Below, piece after piece: positions 7,901 through 12,544 of a stretch of DNA of 12,544 nucleotides. A model generated the notes under the pieces. It saw nothing but the letters and a program-made list of their open reading frames with translations. It made no database searches and was not told the DNA's origin. The first letter of the stretch is position 1. Every line of letters starts with the position of its first letter. Made by a program: the position numbers and the translations under genes. Source of the DNA: Chloroflexota bacterium (lineage in GTDB: Bacteria; Chloroflexota; Dehalococcoidia; SZUA-161; SpSt-899); contig JABHWQ010000159.1 in the NCBI GenBank assembly GCA_018657655.1, forward strand, positions 1-12,544, written 5' to 3'.

Positions 7901-8181
7901 AGTTCCACTGGCAATCCATGAGTATCCCATCCCGCGATGCGTGGTGTTTGATAACCTTTCATCGCTTTGTAGCGGGGAAAGACATCTTTGAATACACGGG
8001 AGAGCACATGATGAATACCCGGGGCAGCATTCACAGTAGGAGGACCTTCATAAAGAAGATACAGGGGTGCGTCCTGACGTTGGTCTACGCTTTTCTGAAA
8101 AATACGCTGATCCTGCCAGAACTTGAGGGTCTGTTCTTCGAGCGCGGGGAAATTCGGTTTACTGTCTATCGGGCGGAACAT
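4990..8181 (-). CDS. ileS: Isoleucyl-tRNA synthetase, type 2 (eukaryote-like), with swapped GIHH signature
   Basis: Class I synthetase of 1063 residues that charges tRNA-Ile. The catalytic fold opens with EGPPTVNAAPGIHHV, where the HIGH signature reads G55-I56-H57-H58 rather than H-x-G-H. KMSKS is intact at 615-619. The CP1 editing domain shows the threonine-rich WTTTPWTLT (232-240) and GTGIVHTAPAYGQEDYD with its editing aspartate. Several CxxC pairs (182/185, 411/414, 483/486) are possible zinc sites. After the anticodon-binding domain there is no C-terminal zinc finger of the type 1 enzyme, and length and text fit IleRS2, a group known for natural mupirocin resistance. ATG 8181 is 24 nt after the jag stop with no clear Shine-Dalgarno, so it is probably the last gene of the rpmH transcript. 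No convincing terminator follows. Confidence 0.97.
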   Translation of the reverse strand: MFRPIDSKPNFPALEEQTLKFWQDQRIFQKSVDQRQDAPLYLLYEGPPTVNAAPGIHHVLSRVFKDVFPRYKAMKGYQTPRIAGWDTHGLPVELGIEQKLGFSSKTEIESYGIGKFNQKCRESVSKNIGEWNKLTERIGFWVDLEHPYITYNNSYIESCWGLIKQLWDRDFVYQGYRVTPHCPRCGTSLSSHEVALGYKDDTPDPSIFIRFRITSQLSFDPDSDLPTFLLAWTTTPWTLTANVALAVNPEEIYVLVKAVSPDGDAEQLIFAKALLEQVLGTDSWEILAEFSGEDLAGVEYERLFEPKPEFVVGGGELHAFNRVVLADFVSMEDGTGIVHTAPAYGQEDYDLGQAEGLPIIHTVDLAGNMMLSGKPWEGKFVKDADLFILDDLKSRGLLHHQGIIKHTYPFCWRCSTPLLYYAKPSWYIKTTAKKEALIEGNEQLNWYPEHIKHGRFGDWLQNNVDWAFSRERYWGTPLPVWRCEACGELDCIGGFEELKGKPGVIGITDDPDFHRPYMDDITFTCKCGETMHRVPEVIDCWFDSGAMPFAQSHYPFENSTLLSDGRFPADYICEAVDQTRGWFYSLPALSMILFDQPCFKNVICLGHILDAEGEKMSKSKGNVVEPWQVINQYGADALRWYLVTSSPPGNVRRFSTDSILEVVRRFLLTLWNTYSFFVTYANIDKYDPREAEGVENRPELDRWILSELNQLIDSVTKALDNYDVTGAGRKIEGFVDDLSNWYIRRSRRRFWRSENDADKLSAYATLYECLTTLSKLLAPITPFVAEEIYQNLVCSSYPGAPQSVHLADFPVSDPTSIDERLSNDTKTVIKVTGLGRSARSKAQIKVRQPLAKVVVKVRDNSEIDGLKELQHQVLDELNVKTMIATTDAGQLVDYEIKPNLTLLGPKYGKDLGKIKSALNELDAQEVAASVGVGNDLQVGEFSLLPDEVLVSTIPKTNYAVAEEGGYVVGVSTEISPELLEEGLVREIIHRLQNMRRSAGYDIADYIETYYQGDGATSQVMAKFADYIKQETLARELVEGKPPDGAYVEEHKVDGNTLTFAVKR

Positions 8182-8205
8182 TAGAGCACTTTATTGCATT
8201 TAGTT

Positions 8206-8895
8206 TCATTTATTGAGCGAGATAACTACCTTGCGACGATCGCCAGTGCCAACACTTCCTGTAGATATCTCTCTGCTATCTCGCAGGGTTATATGCACTG
8301 CTCTCCGTTCCCAAGCCAGCATGGGTTCCAGCATGACGGAGCGGCCATTGGATTTCACCGTATCGGCTACCCTTAAAGCCATATTCTGGAGTTCATCCTG
8401 ACGTCGTTTCCTGTAGCCTGCAACATCGACTATCACCCGTACACCACTTTGGTGCTTCCTGCTCGCTACAAAATTTACCATATACTGCAAAGCCGATAAA
8501 CTTTGACCACGACGCCCAATCAGGATTCCCGGGTCGTCACCGTCAATATCCAGAGTTAAGGGGGATTCACTATCCTCTGGTTGCCTTACCTCAACAGTGG
8601 CAGATACCTGCATGAGAGATAATAGCTGTTCCACAACCTCTTTGGCAGTATTATCAGGTAAACCGGACTCTGTGTCCGAACCAACCCCTCTGGTACTGTC
8701 CAAAGTTCCCCGTTTACCGGTAGGTGTCAATGGAATAACTTTCACCAAAGCTTCTTCTCCACCCCACCCAAGGATACCGCGTTTCCCTTCCTGCAATACT
8801 TCTATTTCAACCTCGGAGCGATCTAGCCCCATTTCATTCAATGCAAGTTCAACGGCCTCTTCTACGGTTTTTGCGCTTACTTCTCGAGCTTCCAT
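8206..8895 (-). CDS. jag: Jag/KhpB RNA-binding protein (Jag-N, KH and R3H domains)
   Basis: 229 residues from ATG 8895. An in-frame TTG at 8901 would add two residues, but AAAGG lies 8 nt before the ATG and favours it. Domains in order: Jag-N (about 1-52, with the family motif KRGILGWGGEEA), a polar linker, a KH domain with LIGRRGQSLSALQYM (GxxG loop 127-130), and a C-terminal R3H domain with LEPMLAWERRAVH (R197-xxx-H201). Homologues bind RNA, pair with KhpA and influence cell division and envelope growth in Gram-positive bacteria; KhpA is not visible here. The 5' end overlaps yidC by 47 bp in another frame, so translation is probably coupled. Placement next to yidC is the usual one. Confidence 0.95.
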   Translation of the reverse strand: MEAREVSAKTVEEAVELALNEMGLDRSEVEIEVLQEGKRGILGWGGEEALVKVIPLTPTGKRGTLDSTRGVGSDTESGLPDNTAKEVVEQLLSLMQVSATVEVRQPEDSESPLTLDIDGDDPGILIGRRGQSLSALQYMVNFVASRKHQSGVRVIVDVAGYRKRRQDELQNMALRVADTVKSNGRSVMLEPMLAWERRAVHITLRDSREISTGSVGTGDRRKVVISLNK

Positions 8896-9739
8896 CTCCA
8901 ATACCTTTACCTTTCTCGATATCTACATTACTTTTCTTAGCTGCGGATTTGATTTCTTTAGCGGTTTGATCTTCTGGGAGAGCCCCTCCACCAGCCGGTG
9001 CTGCAAAAAGACTCCTACGCTTAAACACGGTTTCTATCCCACCCCAATTACCCGTGATGAAACGTTGCACCACCATTCGGAATAGGTTCATTACGACAAT
9101 ATAAAGAGGCAACCCACTGGGGAAATTTAAAAAGATAAAACCGAACATCAATGGCATCATCCATTGCATCATCTGCTGCATCTGCTGCTGTTTGGGATCT
9201 GTAGAAGGGGAAGTAGACATCTTCTGGGAGATCCACATTGTACCCATTACCAGAAGCACCATTATGAAATTGGGTTCGGCCAGGTTAAGTCCCAGGAAAT
9301 GCGCATTCGGTGGAACACCCCCCTGAACAAAAGACCATGAGTAAAGTGAATCCGATAACCCAAGAAGACGCTCGGGAGTTGTGGGTAAAGCCTTCATGAT
9401 GGACTGATAAAGAGCAATCCAGATAGGCATTTGAATCAGCAAGGGCAGGGCGCAACCCACCGGATTGATACCGGATTCTTTGTAAAGCTTCATCGTCTCC
9501 TGCTGAAGCTTCTGTTTATCCTTGGCGTATTTCTTCTGTATTTCCTTCATCTTCGGCTGAAGCGTCTGCATCTGCTTCATAGACCGGGTTTGCTTTATCG
9601 TCAGAGGAAGAATGATAATGTTGACGATAATGGTGACAGCTACAATGGCCAAACCAAAGCTGCCTCCAAACGCGTTGGAGCAGGCAACCAGAAAGTTGAC
9701 TACCGGTTCAAGAAGGACTACGTTCCAAAGTTCGATCAA
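8849..9739 (-). CDS. yidC: YidC/Oxa1 membrane protein insertase, short form
   Basis: 296 residues without the large periplasmic domain of proteobacterial YidC. It inserts proteins into the membrane alone or with SecYEG. Predicted membrane segments lie near 27-46 and 104-119, then about 154-170 and 190-222. After the first comes the cytoplasmic hairpin LKQ-like region (KQTRSMKQMQTLQPKMKEIQ), and the tail is basic (SRSKRKNRRRGR), a form that can contact ribosomes. The hydrophilic-groove arginine (in TxxxRxxxLP of Bacillus and E. coli homologues) reads N40 in VTIIVNIIILPL. The start is TTG (9739-9737) with AAGG 8 nt upstream; it lies 14 nt after the stop of the lipoprotein gene. The 3' end overlaps jag. 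Confidence 0.95.
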   Translation of the reverse strand: MIELWNVVLLEPVVNFLVACSNAFGGSFGLAIVAVTIIVNIIILPLTIKQTRSMKQMQTLQPKMKEIQKKYAKDKQKLQQETMKLYKESGINPVGCALPLLIQMPIWIALYQSIMKALPTTPERLLGLSDSLYSWSFVQGGVPPNAHFLGLNLAEPNFIMVLLVMGTMWISQKMSTSPSTDPKQQQMQQMMQWMMPLMFGFIFLNFPSGLPLYIVVMNLFRMVVQRFITGNWGGIETVFKRRSLFAAPAGGGALPEDQTAKEIKSAAKKSNVDIEKGKGIGDGSSRSKRKNRRRGR

Positions 9740-9753
9740 ATATTTTTTCCTTG

Positions 9754-10938
9754 TTACTTATCTAGTGAAAGCGGTGCCCATGTTTCCTTTTGTCCAGTTG
9801 TTGCATCCATAGCGTACAGATTGTTATCACGATCAAGAAGATAGACGATATTCCCCTCAACCCAAGGATCGGCTAGAATATCATGCTCCAAAAGGAGAGG
9901 TCCCCATTTTTCCATACCGCTTTCAGGATCCAACCCATAGACTCTGTCATCTTTCGATCCCACCACTAGCACTCCCTCAACAATGACCGGAGCAGACCTG
10001 ATTTGTTCACCGCTGGTGGTCACTTTCACCCATCTACCGTTCCCTGTCTCGGCATCAATTGCGTGAATGCTGCCATCCAAGGAGGAAACGTAGACGGTTC
10101 CATCGCTCCAAACCGCTGTATTCCAGAACCAATCATTTGCCTTATAGGCTTCGTCCCAAATCGATTCGCCGGTAGCGGCATCCAGCGCATAGAATTTTTT
10201 ATCGAATGTGCCGATATAGAGAACTCCATCTTCGATCAGTGGGGTTGAGTTAACGGGCACACCGAAATTCCTGGGCTCATCCCAGGCAAGCTCTCCCGTT
10301 TGAAGATCAACAGCATACAATTTGTGATCGAGACTGCCGAAATAGACGATGTTATTAACGACAACAGGATTTGACCAGATTTCACCCCCTACATCGAAGG
10401 GTTCATCCCATATCTGTTTATAGCCATCAGCGATATCAAAGGCATAGACCTTATCTCCTGATGCCACTATAAGAACATTTTCAGAAACAGCAGGGCCACC
10501 AACGATGGGACCATCGGTGATTTCCTTCCATTTTGTCGCTCCCGTGACTGCATCCAGGGCATAAATATCACCATCATATGAACCAATGTAAACTACGCCA
10601 TCAGCAACTTTGGGAGTGCCATAAAGGACCAAGTCCGGCGCAGACGATCCTGTACAGCCAAACAACGAACCCCCGCTTGACTTCTCCTCAGGGATAAATG
10701 TCCACTTCGGAGGATCAAGAGGATCAAGAGGATCAAGAGCTGATAACTCACCCTCTCTGGACCATACAAAAAGGATGTCTTTGTATTCATCATCTTCGTC
10801 TGGAACAGAGGCTATCGTGGGGCCAGCCCAACCACCAGGATCGAACCCACCACCAGGAACACATCCTGTGAGGAGCAAACCACAGAGGAGGATTGCAAGT
10901 GAGAACTTGACTATCAGATTATATCGAAAACCTAGCAT
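9754..10938 (-). CDS. PQQ-repeat beta-propeller lipoprotein (BamB-like fold)
   Basis: 394 residues. The signal peptide has a basic start, a hydrophobic core and the lipobox LLTGC, so Cys26 would be lipidated and the protein anchored outside the cytoplasmic membrane. The rest is eight repeats of the form YIGSxDGxIYALDAxTGxxxW, each ending in a tryptophan, typical of PQQ-like quinoprotein propellers and of BamB. No catalytic set is evident, so a structural, binding or assembly role is likelier than dehydrogenase activity. The first blade has an odd LDPLDPLDP stretch in place of the usual loop. The gene starts 50 nt after yidD and stops 14 nt before yidC, in the same transcript direction. Its ribosome site is poor. 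A helper role for YidC-inserted or secreted proteins is a guess from position only. Confidence 0.9.
   Translation of the reverse strand: MLGFRYNLIVKFSLAILLCGLLLTGCVPGGGFDPGGWAGPTIASVPDEDDEYKDILFVWSREGELSALDPLDPLDPPKWTFIPEEKSSGGSLFGCTGSSAPDLVLYGTPKVADGVVYIGSYDGDIYALDAVTGATKWKEITDGPIVGGPAVSENVLIVASGDKVYAFDIADGYKQIWDEPFDVGGEIWSNPVVVNNIVYFGSLDHKLYAVDLQTGELAWDEPRNFGVPVNSTPLIEDGVLYIGTFDKKFYALDAATGESIWDEAYKANDWFWNTAVWSDGTVYVSSLDGSIHAIDAETGNGRWVKVTTSGEQIRSAPVIVEGVLVVGSKDDRVYGLDPESGMEKWGPLLLEHDILADPWVEGNIVYLLDRDNNLYAMDATTGQKETWAPLSLDK
10712..10738. repeat. Three tandem copies of a 9-bp unit inside the lipoprotein gene
   Basis: GGATCAAGA occurs three times without interruption and codes, on the minus strand, for LDPLDPLDP. 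A 9-bp unit keeps frame, so copy-number changes would lengthen or shorten a loop in blade 1 without switching the gene off. Confidence 0.95.
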
Positions 10939-10955
10939 CTATTCTTATTCTGGAA

Positions 10956-10972
10956 CAGCACACATTGTGCTG
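10956..10972 (-). promoter_or_regulatory. Hairpin between yidD and the lipoprotein gene
   Basis: On the minus strand CAGCACA pairs perfectly with TGTGCTG over 7 bp around a 3-nt loop. No U-tract follows, so an intrinsic terminator is unlikely. It could mark an RNA-processing or stability site separating the two cistrons, or be incidental. Confidence 0.35.
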
Positions 10973-10988
10973 ACTAGTTCAAATTTAT

Positions 10989-11198
10989 TTAGGGTACCGG
11001 ATCGAACCCACCTTTGGCAAATGGATGGCAACGCATGATCCGCCAGCTTGTCAGCCATCCGCCTTTCAAAAACCCATGCTTACTTATTGCTTCATATCCA
11101 TACTGGGAGCAAGTAGGCTGATAGCGGCAGGATGACGGGGTCAAGGGGGATATGGCTTTCTGATAAAACCAGATTAGCCCCAAAGCAAGTGTCTTCAT
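10989..11198 (-). CDS. yidD: Membrane protein insertion efficiency factor YidD
   Basis: 69 residues with the family's hallmark short N-terminal amphipathic/hydrophobic segment (LALGLIWFYQKAISPLTP), then SSCRYQPTCSQYGYEAI with C24 and C30, and a third cysteine in RIMRCHPF, followed by GGFDPVP. YidD is a peripheral inner-membrane protein that helps YidC-dependent insertion. The ATG directly follows the rnpA stop (TAGATG), so translation is probably coupled. The normal order rpmH-rnpA-yidD-yidC is broken here by the lipoprotein gene. Confidence 0.97.
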   Translation of the reverse strand: MKTLALGLIWFYQKAISPLTPSSCRYQPTCSQYGYEAISKHGFLKGGWLTSWRIMRCHPFAKGGFDPVP

Positions 11199-11540
11199 CT
11201 ACCCACTTCCCAGCAACCTGGCCCGCTTCATCAGTCTTATAAACGCGGGCTCCACATCCCGATAACTAGCTCCGACAACCCCTTTGCGAGTAATAACCAC
11301 TACATCCCACCCCGGCACCATTGAATTCAACCTCACCGCTTCCCGAAGGAGTCGTTTTGCCCTGTTTCGTACAACTGCATTGCCAATTTTCTTACTGGCA
11401 ACAATGCCGAACCGACTAACTTCCAAGCCGTTAGGCATCGCCTTAACGACCATCAAATCATCCGCCCAGAATTTGCCCTCTTTAAACACTACGGCAAACT
11501 GCGAACCCTTGGTTAGCCGTTCCTCCTTCCCCATCCCCAC
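11199..11540 (-). CDS. rnpA: Ribonuclease P protein component
   Basis: 113 residues; the small basic protein subunit that helps the RNase P RNA cut 5' leaders from tRNA precursors. Diagnostic RNR-type motif: KKIGNAVVRNRAKRLLREAVR-like stretch after GIVASKK, within a protein that opens KEERLTKGSQF. The start is GTG 11540, with AAGGA 8 nt upstream; an ATG two codons on (11534) is the alternative and lacks such a site. It begins about 20 nt after rpmH, the near-universal rpmH-rnpA pair. Confidence 0.96.
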   Translation of the reverse strand: MGMGKEERLTKGSQFAVVFKEGKFWADDLMVVKAMPNGLEVSRFGIVASKKIGNAVVRNRAKRLLREAVRLNSMVPGWDVVVITRKGVVGASYRDVEPAFIRLMKRARLLGSG

Positions 11541-11559
11541 CGTAAACGTCCTTTATCAG

Positions 11560-11697
11560 TTACACAGTCAAACGGTGGCGTCCTTTGAGGCGCCTTCGAG
11601 CCAGCACGGTCCGTCCTCCCCGAGTACTCATCCGAGCTATAAAGCCATGTTTGCGTTTTCTAGGTATTCTTTTTGGTTGAAAAGTTCTCTTCGGCAT
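11560..11697 (-). CDS. rpmH: 50S ribosomal protein L34
   Basis: 45 residues, extremely basic, starting MPKRTFQPKRIPRKRKHGF and ending LKGRHRLTV, the classic L34 pattern including GFIARMSTRGGRTVLARRR. L34 is a late-assembling large-subunit protein. ATG 11697 is preceded by AAGGGA at a slightly long spacing. It is the first gene of the rpmH-rnpA-yidD-lipoprotein-yidC-jag-ileS run and has a near-consensus promoter just upstream. Confidence 0.97.
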   Translation of the reverse strand: MPKRTFQPKRIPRKRKHGFIARMSTRGGRTVLARRRLKGRHRLTV

Positions 11698-11719
11698 TTC
11701 TATAATCCCTTGGACACGT

Positions 11720-11734
11720 AGGGTATTATACCCT
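11720..11734. promoter_or_regulatory. Perfect 15-bp palindrome covering the rpmH -10 box
   Basis: AGGGTAT-T-ATACCCT is a perfect palindrome with 7-bp arms around one central base. The TATAAT box of the rpmH promoter lies inside it, so a dimeric protein bound there would block transcription of the whole cluster. It could equally be chance, or a short hairpin at the very 5' end of the RNA. No regulator is identified. Confidence 0.55.
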
Positions 11735-11753
11735 CATATCGTTTATCTGGCAA
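11725..11753 (-). promoter_or_regulatory. Strong promoter for the rpmH-to-ileS cluster
   Basis: TTGCCA (11753-11748, 5/6) and a perfect TATAAT (11730-11725) with the ideal 17-nt spacer on the minus strand. The -35 box begins 5 nt after the stop of the hydrolase gene. Predicted start near 11718 gives a leader of about 21 nt before rpmH. Confidence 0.82.
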
Positions 11754-11757
11754 GGAG

Positions 11758-12402
11758 CTAGCAAGCTGGTTCAAGGACCACTATCTTCGGCGCTTCAGGC
11801 AGGTCTGCATTCTTGAATTCCTGCTCACTGACACCGGATATCTCTACATCTGATTTACCCTGAATGAATTCATCAACTTTTGCAATGGGAAAACCGCACT
11901 TACTATTACTCACATGCATAGGTATTATGACTTTTGGCATTATTTGATTGCACACTAGTGATGCTTCCTGCGCATCTATGGTAAAGAAACCGCCAACTGG
12001 TATCAGCAAAACATTCACCTGACCTATCTCGGCAACCTGCTGGTTCGAGAGTACATGGCCCAAGTCTCCGAGATGGCAAACCCTAACTCCATCAACTGCA
12101 AAGCAAAACATGGTGTTGTCACCCCGTTCTTTACCACTCGATTGGTCATGGTAGCTGGCAATACCGTTGAACTCGATTCCCTTAGCCGTCGAGCTACCTG
12201 CACGGGCAATCTCCTGCGGATTCCCTCCGACCTTTCCACCAACATGATCGCCATGTTGGTGGCTAACTAGCACAACATCGGCCGATTCACTGATAGGTGC
12301 ATAATTCAAGCCATCGTATTTTCCGTATGGATCAGTGATTATCTTCGTGCCATCTTCAGCTGTGATGAGAAAAGACGCATGTCCCAACCATTTGATCTTC
12401 AT
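11758..12402 (-). CDS. MBL-fold metal-dependent hydrolase (UlaG/UPF0173-like)
   Basis: 214 residues, a compact metallo-beta-lactamase fold. It starts MKIKWLGHASFLI, typical of the COG2220 group, and carries the metal-binding SHQHGDH (H48, H50, D52, H53), SYHD (H85), HLGDLGH (D113) and PMHVSNSK (H163), plus PVGGFFTIDAQEA. Members are soluble zinc or other metal hydrolases, often of unknown substrate, so none is assigned. AAGGAG lies 8 nt before the ATG. The gene follows the stop of the upstream partial gene by 18 nt, so they are likely cotranscribed, and its 3' end abuts the rpmH promoter without a visible terminator. Confidence 0.92.
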   Translation of the reverse strand: MKIKWLGHASFLITAEDGTKIITDPYGKYDGLNYAPISESADVVLVSHQHGDHVGGKVGGNPQEIARAGSSTAKGIEFNGIASYHDQSSGKERGDNTMFCFAVDGVRVCHLGDLGHVLSNQQVAEIGQVNVLLIPVGGFFTIDAQEASLVCNQIMPKVIIPMHVSNSKCGFPIAKVDEFIQGKSDVEISGVSEQEFKNADLPEAPKIVVLEPAC

Positions 12403-12420
12403 TCCTCAATCTCCTTAAGA

Positions 12421-12544
12421 TTATCCAGCTTCACTGTACTCAGTATCTTCAGGTTCGTCTGCCTGCGTTTGGGTACCATTTCCTTCCGTTTCAACCTGTA
12501 ACTCAGGAGGGATTGCGCTTTCGGCAGGTTTATCAAGCAATGCA
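12421..12544 (-). CDS. C-terminal 40 residues of an unidentified protein (runs off right edge)
   Basis: The minus strand is open from the window edge to TAA 12423-12421. The 40 visible residues (ALLDKPAESAIPPELQVETE then a stretch of G, N, T, Q, D and E ending DTEYSEAG) are acidic, low in hydrophobics and probably disordered. Such tails end DNA gyrase subunit A and several other bacterial proteins; gyrA is only a guess. The clean stop and the 18-nt gap to the next gene with a good ribosome site support a real coding end. Confidence 0.65.
   Translation of the reverse strand, partial: ALLDKPAESAIPPELQVETEGNGTQTQADEPEDTEYSEAG

Noticed and set aside
1..12544. Defence island, toxin-antitoxin pair, CRISPR array, retron or prophage
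   Set aside because: All clear genes belong to known housekeeping families; no repeat-spacer pattern, reverse transcriptase, or small paired toxin genes were found.

Overview
The window reads as chromosomal DNA from an anaerobic bacterium that carries a Ni-dependent carbon monoxide dehydrogenase of the acetogen AcsA/CooS type. Lineage is an inference: the CODH, an IleRS of the eukaryote-like type 2, a short single-unit YidC and an rve-type transposase together suggest Chloroflexota (Dehalococcoidia-like). No rRNA, tRNA, CRISPR or phage gene is visible.

Left part (1-2860). A CODH catalytic subunit gene runs off the left edge on the minus strand. It diverges from hisS and a moaB/mogA-type molybdopterin gene on the plus strand. 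The 156-bp divergent gap holds a perfect 11-bp inverted repeat whose two arms each contain a TTTACA -35-like box, one facing each gene. A strong bidirectional hairpin terminator separates the moaB end from the convergent rpsT gene (ribosomal protein S20, TTG start).

Decayed segment (2900-4990). lspA (signal peptidase II) is broken by an early stop, an apparent loss of about 18 codons and a frameshift in a T7 run. A universal stress protein gene follows, intact and with its own promoter. Next comes a dead insertion sequence of about 0.93 kb: imperfect terminal inverted repeats (16/21) and a DDE transposase gene with two in-frame stops and one frameshift.

Right part (4990-12544), all minus strand. 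Reading in the direction of transcription: the acidic tail of an unidentified protein, an MBL-fold metal hydrolase, then rpmH, rnpA, yidD, a beta-propeller lipoprotein, yidC, jag and ileS. This is the widely conserved ribosomal protein L34/RNase P/membrane insertase cluster. It has two departures: a PQQ-repeat lipoprotein gene sits between yidD and yidC, and ileS follows jag. A near-consensus promoter lies between the hydrolase and rpmH, with its TATAAT box inside a perfect 15-bp palindrome. The rpmH gene is only 45 codons. The cluster joins translation (L34, RNase P protein, IleRS) with membrane protein insertion (YidD, YidC) and an RNA-binding protein (Jag).

The most unusual points are the swapped GIHH signature in IleRS in place of HxGH, an asparagine in YidC where the groove arginine normally lies, the dead lspA alongside an intact lipoprotein gene, and the symmetrical divergent promoter between the CODH gene and hisS. 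I found no convincing wholly new defence or mobile system.
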